Of a stretch of 17,631 nucleotides of DNA, positions 9,473 through 17,222 are shown piece by piece (position 1 is the first letter of the stretch; each line of letters starts with the position of its first letter). The DNA lies in NCBI GenBank assembly GCA_964512305.1, contig CAZEIW010000126.1:1-17631 (forward strand), written 5' to 3'. The notes beneath the pieces were generated by a model, which searched no databases, had not been told where the DNA came from, and saw nothing but the letters and a program-made list of their open reading frames with translations. Source of the DNA: CAZEIW01 sp964512305. GTDB lineage: Bacteria > Pseudomonadota > Gammaproteobacteria > Burkholderiales > Burkholderiaceae_F. The translations under genes and the position numbers were made by a program.

Positions 9473-11062
9473 ATGCTCCTCCTTCCGTATCACACCCGCT
9501 TTTCGGCGCAGACCCTGCCCTGGGTGACGCTGGCGCTGATGCTGGCGTGCATCGTGGTCTGGTTCGGCCCGCAGGCGCGCGACCAGGCGCGCGAGCAGCG
9601 CGCCTTCGAGTACTACTTCGAAAGCGGCCTGGCGGCGGTCGAGCTCGATCGCTATCGCGAGTACCTGATCTCCCGTTCCGACCCCGACTCGGCGCGCCGC
9701 CTGCGCCAGCTCGAGCGCGTGCCCGCGCTGAGCGCGCCCGCGGCGCAGTTGCTGCAGGGCGATCCGCGCTTCCTGTACGAGCTGCGCGCAGGCCAGATCG
9801 TGCAGCCCTCCGATCGCGGCTACCCGGCGTGGCGCGACAAGCGCCGGCGCTTCGACGAGATGCTGGCCGCGACCGTGATCGGCCGCTTCGCGCTGACGCG
9901 CGACGCGGCGGGAGAGTTCTGGCGCTTCGTCACGCACCAGTTCCTGCACGGCAGCCCCGGCCACCTGCTCGGCAACATGATCGTGCTGGCGCTGGCGGGG
10001 CCGTTCGCGGAGGCCGCACTCGGCCGATGGCGCTTCCTGATCGGCTACCTCGCCGGCGGCGCGTTCGCGGGAGGCGTGCACCTGGCGCTGTCCGCGATGC
10101 CGCTAATCGGCGCTTCGGGCGCCATCGCGGCCGCGATGGCGATGGTCGCGGTGCTGTACGGAACGCGCCGGGTGCCGGTGTTCTACTGGATCACGTTCCT
10201 GTTCGGCACCGCGCGGATTCCGGCCCTGGCGCTGCTGCCGGCGTGGCTGGTCAACGAGTTCTACCAGTGGGCATCGAACCCCGATTCTCCGGTGGCGACC
10301 GCCGCCCACGTCGGCGGCTTCGCCGCCGGCGCGGCGATCGCCTGGCTGCTGCGCACGCCGGATCGCGAGCGCGTCAACCGGCTGCTCGAGGTCCAGACGT
10401 CCGAGCAGCGGACGCCGGAGCGCGAGTCGACGCTGATCTCGCAGGCGCGCGATGCCGCCTCACGCCTGGACACGCGCCGCGCATCGCGCCTGTACCGCGA
10501 GCTGGTCGAGCTCGAGCCGCAGCGCATCGAGCACCTGAGCTCGTATCTGAACGTGGCGCTGCTCGGCAGCGACGAGACGACGCTGCAGGATGCGGCGCTG
10601 CGGCTGCTGTGGCTGAAGTCGCGCAAGCCCAGCGACGAGTTGCGCAAGGCGTACCTGCAGCTCACGCAGCCCAAGGTGCTGACGGCGCTGCCGATCGACG
10701 AGCACCTGCGGCTCGCCCGCCGCCTGGTCAAGGTGCACGAGGACGCGGCGGCGCTGCGCGTACTCGACGCGATCCTGCGCGACGACAACCTGCGCCAGCT
10801 TTACGGCCGCCAGCTTGCCGATTGCCTGCTCGGGCTGTACACGGCGTACGTCCGTCACGGCCTGACGCGCCCGGCCCAATCGATCCACAGCCGCCTTTCG
10901 TCGTACTTCGAGTCCCCCGACCGGATCGGTGGCCTGGCGCCTTCGACGCGCCCGCCCTCGACGCTGCTCACCGGCGTGCGCACGACCGCCGGCCCTCCGG
11001 GGCCGACCCCGTCCGGCGCCCCGGCGCCCCGATCCAAGCTGCCGACCGACACCGAGCGCTGA
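9473..11062 (+). CDS. Rhomboid-family intramembrane serine protease with helical-repeat C-terminal domain
   Basis: A 529-residue membrane protein. The rhomboid signature is clear: HQFLHGSPGHLLGN (His164 and Asn168 of the HxxxN element), the nucleophile Ser215 in GASG, and the partner His279 in AAHVGG. Membrane segments lie at about 15-31, 165-181, 187-205, 211-230, 236-256 and 275-293. The 114 residues between the first and second segments form an unusually long loop rich in Arg, Glu and Asp. From 300 to about 470 come amphipathic helices with a TPR-like look (SRLYRELVELEPQRIEHLS and later similar units), then a Pro/Ser/Thr/Gly-rich tail. Catalytic residues are intact, so it is probably active; the substrate is unknown. 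The start at 9473 gives an immediate membrane anchor but lacks a strong ribosome site. It converges on the next gene with a 37-base gap. Confidence 0.85.
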   Translation: MLLLPYHTRFSAQTLPWVTLALMLACIVVWFGPQARDQAREQRAFEYYFESGLAAVELDRYREYLISRSDPDSARRLRQLERVPALSAPAAQLLQGDPRFLYELRAGQIVQPSDRGYPAWRDKRRRFDEMLAATVIGRFALTRDAAGEFWRFVTHQFLHGSPGHLLGNMIVLALAGPFAEAALGRWRFLIGYLAGGAFAGGVHLALSAMPLIGASGAIAAAMAMVAVLYGTRRVPVFYWITFLFGTARIPALALLPAWLVNEFYQWASNPDSPVATAAHVGGFAAGAAIAWLLRTPDRERVNRLLEVQTSEQRTPERESTLISQARDAASRLDTRRASRLYRELVELEPQRIEHLSSYLNVALLGSDETTLQDAALRLLWLKSRKPSDELRKAYLQLTQPKVLTALPIDEHLRLARRLVKVHEDAAALRVLDAILRDDNLRQLYGRQLADCLLGLYTAYVRHGLTRPAQSIHSRLSSYFESPDRIGGLAPSTRPPSTLLTGVRTTAGPPGPTPSGAPAPRSKLPTDTER

Positions 11063-11076
11063 GCGCGTAGGAGTTC

Positions 11077-11090
11077 CCCCTCTCCCGCGC
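11077..11090. repeat. Half copy of the REP-like palindrome at a convergent gene junction
   Basis: CCCCTCTCCCGCGC at 11077-11090 matches one arm of the palindromes near 112, 16145 and 17460, but the second arm is not present. It sits in the 37-base gap between two convergent genes, a usual place for such repeats, and looks like a degenerate or partial copy. Confidence 0.5.
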
Positions 11091-11099
11091 GCCGCGCCC

Positions 11100-12602
11100 T
11101 CAGGTCGGCCCGACCGGTGCCGCCGTCGCGGGCGCATTCGCGCCGAACCGCTGCAGCCAGCGCGCGGCCTCCGCCGCCGCGGGGTGCTGCGGATAGCGCG
11201 AGACCACGTACTGCAGCAGCTCTCTCGCGCGCGCGGTGTCGTTGCCGCTCAGCAGCAGGAGTCGGCCCCCGATCACGTACACGTGCGGAAGGTCCGGATG
11301 CGCCGGATGCCGCCGGTCGAAGCCGCGGATCAGGCTGGCGGCCAGCCTCGGCTTGCCGGCTTCGATCGCCGCCCGCGCCAGCACGGGCAGATGTTCGAGC
11401 GTGCGCGGCTCGTAGCTCGCGTTGCGCTCGAACGCCTCCTCGACCAGCGACAGCGCCTCGCGCAGGTTCGACGACTTGATCAACAGATCGAGGTAGCGCT
11501 CGGTATGGTCGTCGACCAGCACGCGCGAGCCCTCGTGCCGCAGCAGCTTGTGCAGGCGCGCATGCAGCGACAGGTCGTTCGGGCGCTCGCGCAGGTCGTC
11601 GCTGAGCAGGCCGATGGCCTCCTGGATCTCGCCGGCCGCGACCAGCCGGCCGACGAGCGCGTCGCGCGTGCGCCGCGCATGCTCGCCGGCGGAGATGGCG
11701 CCGAGCGTGCGGGCTTCCCCGGGCCCCACGACGGAGATGCCGAGCGCGTCGCTGTACTGGTACATCGCGTAGCCGATCAGCGCGCAAATCAGGGTCAGGA
11801 AATAGTTGCCGCTGAACCAGGTCACGAACGCCCCCACCGCGGCCGAGGCAGCCATCCGTTCGAGCAGCACCGCCTGGCTGCCGGCCGCATGCGCGCCGCC
11901 GACCCCCTGCAGGCCGAACGAGCGCGGCAGCAGCATCTGCGCCGCCTGCCCCGAGCCGATGATGAGCAGCAGGATGAACAGGCACAGCACCAGGTAGGGC
12001 GCGCCGATGCGCCGCGCGGCGTCGATGCAGCGGGTCGGGTCGATCGCGGCGACGAAGCTGTCGGTCATCGTCATGACCATCGCCGACGCCGGCAGCAGCA
12101 GCGCGAATCCGACCATCAGCAGCGCAACCACGAAGCCGCCCAGCAGCTTGGCGCCGAGGAACAGGATCAGCGCCGGCGCCAGCACCATCACCAGGAACAT
12201 CTTGATCGGGCGGAACACGCTGCCCGGCTCCAGATGCGACGGGTACCGGCGCGGATCCAGGTAGCCGGCGGCGCTGCGCTCGATCACCATGAAACCGTAG
12301 CGCGCGATCACGAGGCCCGCCACCAGCGACGCCAGCCCCAGCACCAGCGATGCCGCCAGCGGCGAGGTGGCCAGTGCCGGGACCGTTCTCCAGGCCAGCA
12401 GCGCCATCGCAGCCGCAACGACCAGATTGCGAACCAGCGGCGCGCGCCGCAGCGGGAACAGGAACAGCTGCGGCATCCGCTGCCAGAAAGGCGTCACCGC
12501 CCCCGTCGCGGGCGGCGGGGCTGGCTGCTGCGTGCTGGGCGTGGGGGTCGACACGGGTGGTCCTGCCGCACCGATGCTACCGGAGGCGCCGGCACCCGTC
12601 AC
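11100..12602 (-). CDS. Unrecognised multi-pass membrane protein with helical-repeat C-terminus
   Basis: A 500-residue protein I cannot assign to a named family. After a Pro/Ala/Gly/Thr-rich N-terminal 40 residues come about six membrane segments (roughly 58-78, 82-102, 134-150, 154-178, 203-217, 255-281). The C-terminal half (about 305-490) is soluble and made of paired helices of TPR type: RDALVGRLVAAGEIQEAIGL, then LREALSLVEEAFERNASYEP, then ARELLQYVVSRYPQHPAAAE. No catalytic motif is seen. The architecture, membrane domain plus helical repeats, mirrors the convergent rhomboid protein, so a scaffold or assembly role at the membrane is possible but unproven. The start is GTG at 12602, uncertain; Met43 (12476), just before the first membrane segment, is an alternative. 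Confidence 0.8.
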   Translation of the reverse strand: MTGAGASGSIGAAGPPVSTPTPSTQQPAPPPATGAVTPFWQRMPQLFLFPLRRAPLVRNLVVAAAMALLAWRTVPALATSPLAASLVLGLASLVAGLVIARYGFMVIERSAAGYLDPRRYPSHLEPGSVFRPIKMFLVMVLAPALILFLGAKLLGGFVVALLMVGFALLLPASAMVMTMTDSFVAAIDPTRCIDAARRIGAPYLVLCLFILLLIIGSGQAAQMLLPRSFGLQGVGGAHAAGSQAVLLERMAASAAVGAFVTWFSGNYFLTLICALIGYAMYQYSDALGISVVGPGEARTLGAISAGEHARRTRDALVGRLVAAGEIQEAIGLLSDDLRERPNDLSLHARLHKLLRHEGSRVLVDDHTERYLDLLIKSSNLREALSLVEEAFERNASYEPRTLEHLPVLARAAIEAGKPRLAASLIRGFDRRHPAHPDLPHVYVIGGRLLLLSGNDTARARELLQYVVSRYPQHPAAAEAARWLQRFGANAPATAAPVGPT

Positions 12603-12883
12603 GGCGTTCGTATCACCGCAGGTCTAAGTCGGAAAATGAAGTCCGTCGCCGCGCGGCCGGGGCCGGCTCTGCCGGGGGGCAGCGTGAAGGACAGGTAGCG
12701 CCGCATACGTCGCCTCTCGATGCTTATTAGCGCTTTCGCGCGGCGATGAGGTGAATAGCAGGCGTGACTTCACATTCTGATGGGAATATGTTGTTGGCGA
12801 CTGAGGTTTTGGCACGCCCACTAGTTCATGCCTGAAGGCATGCCTGAAGGTATCCCGGGACGTTCAATACCAGGTAGCGAGCA
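12603..12883. other. Gene-free gap with lower GC
   Basis: These 281 bases separate two divergent genes. The DNA from about 12720 on is visibly less GC-rich than its surroundings. Apart from the short tandem repeat at 12828-12851 I see no RNA gene, promoter with convincing boxes, or supported reading frame. A 65-codon open frame on the minus strand has no recognisable features. Confidence 0.5.
12828..12851. repeat. Tandem 12-base duplication with internal palindrome
   Basis: ATGCCTGAAGGC (12828-12839) is followed directly by ATGCCTGAAGGT (12840-12851), identical in 11 of 12 positions. ATGCCT/AGGCAT within it (12828-12841) is also an inverted repeat. It lies about 30 bases upstream of the small membrane-protein gene and could be a slippage product or a paired operator site. 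Confidence 0.6.
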
Positions 12884-13294
12884 ATGCAGCCGATGGCGAA
12901 CAACAAGCCGGAGCAAAAGGAAGCGCTGAAAGTACTGGCCGATTGGACCAAGTGGCTCGTAACGCTGGAGACCGGGACGATCGGTGCGACGCTCGCGTTC
13001 GCCCAGGGACGCGTGGACCTCTCTGATTCGATAGCGATCGTGTTTGCCGCGTCGACACTCGCCGGAATTGCTTCTCTGTGTTACTCGATTTTTTGGGCGG
13101 TGTATCTCGTCTATGGAGTTCCGGAAATCATCGAGCAGCTTCCGGAGGCAAGAGAAGCCAGCATCAATGAAATGAGATCCGCGCGGCTTTCCCACGACTT
13201 GCTGCATTGCCAGGTCCGGACTTATTGGGCGGGCGCTGTCGGGTTTCTGCTGTGCCTTGTTTCTGTTGCGTACTACGCTTTTCCACTGCGTTGA
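12884..13294 (+). CDS. Small hypothetical membrane protein
   Basis: A 136-residue product not assigned to a family. A polar Lys/Glu-rich N-terminus (4-20) leads into a hydrophobic stretch around 24-40, a strong one at about 48-79, a charged central helix rich in Glu and Arg (80-110), and a last membrane segment at 114-134. No catalytic motif is seen. Base composition is clearly less GC-rich than the neighbouring genes, and codons such as AAA, GAT and TCT are common, which suggests later arrival. The start ATG at 12884 has only a weak AGG upstream; Met4 (12893) is equally possible. It converges on the ABC permease gene. The Trp-Thr-Lys-Trp start of the first segment (WTKWLVTLETGTIGATLAF) is distinctive and could seed a search. 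Confidence 0.7.
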   Translation: MQPMANNKPEQKEALKVLADWTKWLVTLETGTIGATLAFAQGRVDLSDSIAIVFAASTLAGIASLCYSIFWAVYLVYGVPEIIEQLPEAREASINEMRSARLSHDLLHCQVRTYWAGAVGFLLCLVSVAYYAFPLR

Positions 13295-13345
13295 TGGTGG
13301 CGCCTGACCGGCCGGGCCCGGGGATCGCCGGTATCACAGCCCGCA

Positions 13346-14221
13346 TCACAGCTTCTCGGTGTCGCCGGCCTCGGTCTGCCCAAAGCGCGGCTGCCATTTC
13401 AGCAGGTGCCGCTCGAGGCGCCCTACCGCCGCGTCGAGCGCCAGCGCGAAGACCGTCAGCACGACGATGCCGGCCACCACGCCGTTGATGTCGAACGTGC
13501 CCTCGGCCTGCAGGATCAGGTAGCCGACGCCGCGCGCCGACCCGAGATACTCGCCGACGACGGCACCGACGAACGCCAGGCCGACCGAGGTGTGCAGCGA
13601 CGAGAACACCCAACTCGTGGCGCTGGGCAGATACACGTGAAGCAGCAGCTGGCGCCGGTCGGCCCCCAGCATTCGGGCGCTGGCGAGCACGGTCGGGCTC
13701 ACCTCGCGCACGCCCTGGTAGACGTTGAAGAACACGATGAAGAACACCAGCGTCACCCCCAGCGCCACCTTGGAGGCGATCCCGAGGCCGAACCAGACCG
13801 CGAAGATCGGCGCCAGGATCACGCGCGGCATCGCGTTGGCGGCCTTGATGTACGGCTCGAGCACCGCGGCCGCGCCGGGCGACAGCGCCAGCCACAGGCC
13901 CAGCGCCAGCCCGAGCGCGGTGCCGACCGCGAACGCGGCCACGGTTTCGGTCAGGGTCACGGCCAGGTGCAGGTAGATCTCGCGCTCCACCGCGAACCAG
14001 GTCCAGATGCGGGACGCGACCTTCAGCGGCTCGCCGAAGAAGAACGCGGCGTCGTTGGCGCCGCGCATCAGCAGCGGCGGCACCAGCCCGGGCGCGGTCA
14101 TCACGTACCAGAAGGCGATCAGCGCCGCCAGGAGGCCGACGCGCCACGCGAGCAGCACGCCCGGGCGCGCGCGCCGGCGGCGCTCGCCCGGCCGGCTTAC
14201 GGCCGGGTCAGGCCGATTCAT
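13346..14221 (-). CDS. ABC transporter permease, SsuC/TauC type
   Basis: Inner-membrane channel subunit of an importer. From the chosen ATG the protein has 291 residues. After a basic cytoplasmic start (RRRRARP) there are about six membrane segments. The cytoplasmic EAA-type loop that docks on the ATPase is at about 178-201 (LASARMLGADRRQLLLHVYLPSA in part). The family resembles the permeases of sulfonate, taurine, nitrate and pyrimidine-precursor importers (BPD_transp_1). ATG at 14221 is one base after the ATPase stop. An ATG at 14236, overlapping the ATPase end, is the alternative, and the longer open frame is ATPase shadow. It is the last gene of a three-gene unit. Substrate not predictable from this subunit. 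Confidence 0.93.
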   Translation of the reverse strand: MNRPDPAVSRPGERRRRARPGVLLAWRVGLLAALIAFWYVMTAPGLVPPLLMRGANDAAFFFGEPLKVASRIWTWFAVEREIYLHLAVTLTETVAAFAVGTALGLALGLWLALSPGAAAVLEPYIKAANAMPRVILAPIFAVWFGLGIASKVALGVTLVFFIVFFNVYQGVREVSPTVLASARMLGADRRQLLLHVYLPSATSWVFSSLHTSVGLAFVGAVVGEYLGSARGVGYLILQAEGTFDINGVVAGIVVLTVFALALDAAVGRLERHLLKWQPRFGQTEAGDTEKL

Positions 14222-14222
14222 T

Positions 14223-15053
14223 TCAGGCCGCTGCATGTCGGGCATACGTCTTGAGCACTTCGGCGCGCAGGACGTCCCAGATCGCGCGATGCAGCTCGAT
14301 GAAGCGCGGCAAGGTCCGGATCTCGGCGACATCGCGCGGGCGCGCCAGGTCGATCGCGAATCCGCCGATCGGGCGCGAGGCGGGACCGGCCGCGAACACG
14401 ACCACGCGATCGGCCAGCGCGATCGCCTCGTCCAGGTCGTGCGTGATGAACAGGACCGCGCGGCGGCGCGCGGCCCACAGCTCGAGCAGCTCGTTTTCCA
14501 TCAGCTGCCGCGTCTGGATGTCGAGCGCGGAAAACGGCTCGTCCATCAGCAGCAGGTCGGGGTCCAGCACCAGCGTCTGCGCGAGCGCAGCGCGCTTGCG
14601 CATGCCGCCCGACAGCTGGTGCGGATAGCGGTCGCCGAAACCTGTCAGGCCGACGCGGCCGAGCCACTGCGCGGCAAGCTCGCGCGCGTGGCCGTGATCG
14701 GCGCCGCGGAACTCGAGGCCGGCGCTGATGTTGCGCAGCACCGTGCGCCAGGGCATCAGCGCGTCGGCCTGGAACATGTACCCGGCGCGCAGGTTGACGC
14801 CGGCCAGCGGGGCGCCGAAGGACCGCAGCGCCCCCCGGCTGGGCGCGAGCAGCCCGGCGGCGACATTGAGCAGGGTGCTCTTGCCGCAGCCGGTGGGGCC
14901 GACCACGGCGACGAACTCACCGTCGCCCACGACCAGGTCCACGCCCTCGATCGCGGTGTAGCGCTGCGCGTTCGACTGCGGGTCGACGAACGTGCAGCCG
15001 ATGCGCTCCATCTCGAGCGCCGGGACCGCGGCGGGGCGGTCCGGCGCGGTCAT
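14223..15053 (-). CDS. ABC transporter ATP-binding protein, SsuB/TauB type
   Basis: Energises the importer. The 276-residue protein has Walker A GPTGCGKST (52-60), a Q-loop Gln95 (YMFQADALMPW), signature LSGGM (147-151), Walker B LLLMDE (167-172) and the switch His205 (LFITHDLDEA). The QADALMPW segment is typical of the nitrate/sulfonate/taurine subgroup. The ATG at 15053 overlaps the stop of the binding-protein gene as ATGA, so translation is probably coupled. The long open frame further upstream is only a shadow of the binding-protein gene. All catalytic residues are intact. Confidence 0.96.
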   Translation of the reverse strand: MTAPDRPAAVPALEMERIGCTFVDPQSNAQRYTAIEGVDLVVGDGEFVAVVGPTGCGKSTLLNVAAGLLAPSRGALRSFGAPLAGVNLRAGYMFQADALMPWRTVLRNISAGLEFRGADHGHARELAAQWLGRVGLTGFGDRYPHQLSGGMRKRAALAQTLVLDPDLLLMDEPFSALDIQTRQLMENELLELWAARRRAVLFITHDLDEAIALADRVVVFAAGPASRPIGGFAIDLARPRDVAEIRTLPRFIELHRAIWDVLRAEVLKTYARHAAA

Positions 15054-16069
15054 GCGTGCGAGGCGCCGGAGCCCGCCATCTTCACGAATTCGTTCGTGTA
15101 GACCGACTGCAGGTCGAGCTTCGCGGTGAGCAGTTCCGGATCGGCGCTCGCCAGCGCGTGCAGCGCCGTGGCGGCGCAGCCGTCCGGGAACAGGCCGTCG
15201 GGCGACAGCGCCTGCTTCGCCTTCTGGAACGCCTCGACGTAGACGTCGCGGTCGCCCAGCAGGTAGGACTCGGGCACGGTCTTCAGCACGTCGGCCGGGC
15301 TCGCCTGCTGGATCCAGCGGTCCGCGCGGACGATCGCCGCCGCGAGCGCGCGCACGGTGCGCGGGTTGTCCTCGATGAACGAGACCGGCGCGTACAGGCA
15401 CCCGGCCGGCATCGGCCCGCCGAACACGCGCTCGGCCTCCGCCACGTCGCGGGTGTCGGACACGATCCGGATGTCGCCTGCTCGCGCCAGGATCGTGATC
15501 ACCGGATCGAGGTTCGAGATCGCGTCGATCTGGCCGGCGCGCACCGCAGCCACCGCGCCCTGCGAGGCGCCGACGCCGATGTACGAGACCTCCGTGGGCT
15601 TGATCCCCGCCTGCGCCAGCACGAAGTTGGCCATGATGTTGGTCGACGAGCCCGGCGCGGTGACGCCGATCTTGCGGCCCTTCAGGTCGGCCAGCGAACG
15701 GTACTGCGGCATCGCGCGCGTGCTCACGCCGAGCACGATCTGCGGCGCGCGCCCCTGCAGGACGAAGGCGCGCATCGGATGACCCTTGTGCAGCATGTCG
15801 AGCGCGTGCTCGAAGGCTCCGGAGACGACATCGGCGCTGCCGCCGACCACCGCCTGCAGCGCCTTGGCGCCGCCGGCGAAATCCGGAATCTCGATTTTCA
15901 GGCCCTCCGCTTCGAAGTAGCCCAGCCGTTCGGCGATCGTCAGCGGGAGGTAGTACAGGAGATTCTTGCCCCCGACCGCGATGGTGACCTTGGCGCGCTC
16001 GGGCGCCTGGCCTGCCGCAAGCACGGGGATCGCGGCACCGGCTGCCGCGAGAAACGTTCGCCGTCTCAT
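15050..16069 (-). CDS. ABC transporter substrate-binding protein, NMT1/SsuA-like, with Tat-type signal
   Basis: Periplasmic ligand-binding subunit of 339 residues. The N-terminus RRRTFLAAAGAAIPVLAAG fits a twin-arginine signal (RRxFL) with cleavage probably after AGQA. The mature part begins KVTIAVGGKNLLYYLPLTIAERLGYF, the usual opening of the NMT1/THI5-like and SsuA/TauA binding proteins, followed by a GGSADVVSGAFEHALDM segment and LKGRKIGVTAPGSSTNIMANF, the hinge-region phosphate/ligand loop of the class. Ligands of relatives include alkanesulfonates, taurine, nitrate, pyrimidine precursors and aromatic acids; nothing here chooses among them. AAGGAG lies 8 bases upstream of the ATG. It is first in the operon, next to an insertion sequence. 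Confidence 0.93.
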   Translation of the reverse strand: MRRRTFLAAAGAAIPVLAAGQAPERAKVTIAVGGKNLLYYLPLTIAERLGYFEAEGLKIEIPDFAGGAKALQAVVGGSADVVSGAFEHALDMLHKGHPMRAFVLQGRAPQIVLGVSTRAMPQYRSLADLKGRKIGVTAPGSSTNIMANFVLAQAGIKPTEVSYIGVGASQGAVAAVRAGQIDAISNLDPVITILARAGDIRIVSDTRDVAEAERVFGGPMPAGCLYAPVSFIEDNPRTVRALAAAIVRADRWIQQASPADVLKTVPESYLLGDRDVYVEAFQKAKQALSPDGLFPDGCAATALHALASADPELLTAKLDLQSVYTNEFVKMAGSGASHA

Positions 16070-16100
16070 CGTGGTTCTCCTTGGCTCCTGGGGCGCGGGT

Positions 16101-16128
16101 AATGTAGCGCGGAATGCGGCTGCGTCGA
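16101..16128 (-). promoter_or_regulatory. Candidate promoter of the ABC importer operon
   Basis: TCGACG (16128-16123), 16 bases, then TACATT (16106-16101) on the minus strand; four and four or more consensus positions match. It lies 32 bases upstream of the binding-protein start and on the operon side of the insertion sequence, so the insertion would not have removed it. Weak evidence. Confidence 0.3.
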
Positions 16129-16144
16129 CCGGGCACCTCTGACT

Positions 16145-16167
16145 CCCCTCTCCCGCTTGCGGGAGAG
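16145..16167. repeat. REP-like palindrome 1, left part (split by the insertion sequence)
   Basis: CCCCTCTCCCGC (16145-16156), TT, GCGGGAGAG (16159-16167). The right arm stops three bases short, and those bases (GGG, 17408-17410) are found at the other end of the insertion sequence. Joined, the arms form a perfect 12-bp stem. The continuation TGGGGGTGAGGG (17411-17422) is also on the far side. Confidence 0.85.
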
Positions 16168-16181
16168 CACCCGTATCTGGC

Positions 16182-16187
16182 TGTCAA
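16182..16187 (-). promoter_or_regulatory. -35 half of a circle-junction promoter, overlapping the transposase stop
   Basis: TTGACA at 16187-16182 is a perfect -35 box, and the transposase stop TGA (16186-16184) is inside it. In the excised circle, 14 bases of right end, the CT core and TG place it 18 bases before TATGTT in the left end. In the integrated form no -10 box follows at proper spacing, so it should be silent. Confidence 0.7.
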
Positions 16188-17176
16188 GCGGTTTTGACGT
16201 GAAGCTGCGCATTCCAGGGAGTGCCGTCGCGCACCATGGCGTTCAGGATCGTCAGCAGTTTGCGCAGGCAGGCGACCCTGGCGACTTTGGGTGGCTTGCC
16301 TTTGGCGATCAGGCGTTCGTAGAAGGCGCGGATGACTGGGTTGTGGGTGATGGCGCTGATGGTGGCCATGTACAGCACGTGGCGCACCGCAGCGCGTCCA
16401 CCCCAGCAGGCACGCTTGCCGCGGTGTTTGCCCGAGTCGCGCGCCAGTGGCACCACGCCGACCAGGGCACCGATGGCGCGTCGCTTCAGCTGGCCAATTT
16501 CGGGCAAAGCGGCCAGGATGGTGGTGGTTGCCACCGGGCCGATTCCCTTGGCGCTGCCGAGCAGCTTGCGCAGGTCCTGGAAGTGCTCCCTGGTGAACTG
16601 GTCCAGGTCCCGGTCAATCTCGGCGATCTGCATGTCCAGGAACACGATGACCTTGTTCAGGCTCTTGCGCGAGCGCTTGTCGCGCGTCACCGCCATGCGC
16701 TGAGCCTCCATGGCCCGCATTTCCACCAGCTGACGCCGGCGCGTGACCCAAGCGGCCAGTTGGGCCCGCGTCTCATCGGGAACCTCGTGCAGGAACTGGC
16801 TGCGCTTTTCGTGGCGGGCCAACACGTCCGCAAAGTCCCGCAGCATCTGGGCGTCGACCTTGTCGGTCTTGGCCAGCACCCCCATGGCCTTGGCAAAATC
16901 GCGCGCCTGGCGCGGGTTGACCACCGCCACCGCCATGCCGGCGGCCTGCAATGCAGCCGCTGCCATCGCTTCATAGCCCCCAGTGGCCTCCAGCACCACC
17001 AGATCGATGTCCTGCCGGCGCAACAGCGCCGTGAGCGACTCCATCCCCGCAGCATCGTTAGCAAACCGCTCGGTCCGATCGGCCCAGGCCACATCCAGCC
17101 AGTCCTTGGACACATCGATCCCGGCGTTTGCGCGCGGCGCCGCTACCGCCTCCCTACCTTGTGGATGCACGTTCAT
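16184..17176 (-). CDS. IS110-family transposase (DEDD recombinase)
   Basis: RNA-guided recombinase that excises and inserts the element. From the ATG at 17176 the protein has 330 residues. The N-terminal RuvC-like DEDD domain has Asp21 (GIDVSKDWLDV), Glu63 (VLEATGGYE), Asp105 and Asp108 (KTDKVDAQ). A coiled-coil linker spans about 140-205. The C-terminal Transposase_20 domain starts at KGIGPVATTTILAALPEIG and has Ser248 in ARDSGKHRGKRACWGGR, the position of the catalytic Ser in IS110 enzymes. ATG at 17176 is chosen because family members begin about 15-20 residues before GIDVSK. The frame stays open to an ATG at 17395, but those 73 extra codons lie over the predicted guide RNA. The gene seems intact, so the element could be active. 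Confidence 0.95.
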   Translation of the reverse strand: MNVHPQGREAVAAPRANAGIDVSKDWLDVAWADRTERFANDAAGMESLTALLRRQDIDLVVLEATGGYEAMAAAALQAAGMAVAVVNPRQARDFAKAMGVLAKTDKVDAQMLRDFADVLARHEKRSQFLHEVPDETRAQLAAWVTRRRQLVEMRAMEAQRMAVTRDKRSRKSLNKVIVFLDMQIAEIDRDLDQFTREHFQDLRKLLGSAKGIGPVATTTILAALPEIGQLKRRAIGALVGVVPLARDSGKHRGKRACWGGRAAVRHVLYMATISAITHNPVIRAFYERLIAKGKPPKVARVACLRKLLTILNAMVRDGTPWNAQLHVKTA

Positions 17177-17222
17177 GACGTTGGCACCTGTACGGGTTAC
17201 GCGGTTGGAAGAAGAAGTCCGC

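Noticed and set aside
12624..12821. A 65-codon minus-strand open frame
   Set aside because: No ribosome site, no recognisable motif, and an irregular composition. The overlapping frame at 12821-13207 is antisense to the small membrane gene.
13307..13332. Terminator between the small membrane gene and the ABC permease
   Set aside because: ACCGGC/GCCGGT form a 6-bp inverted repeat with a 14-base loop, but there is no T run on either side, so it is not claimed.
16160..16187. An outward promoter from the insertion sequence into the ABC operon
   Set aside because: TTGACA points toward the operon, but at 16 to 18 bases beyond it the sequence is GC-rich palindrome with no -10 box.
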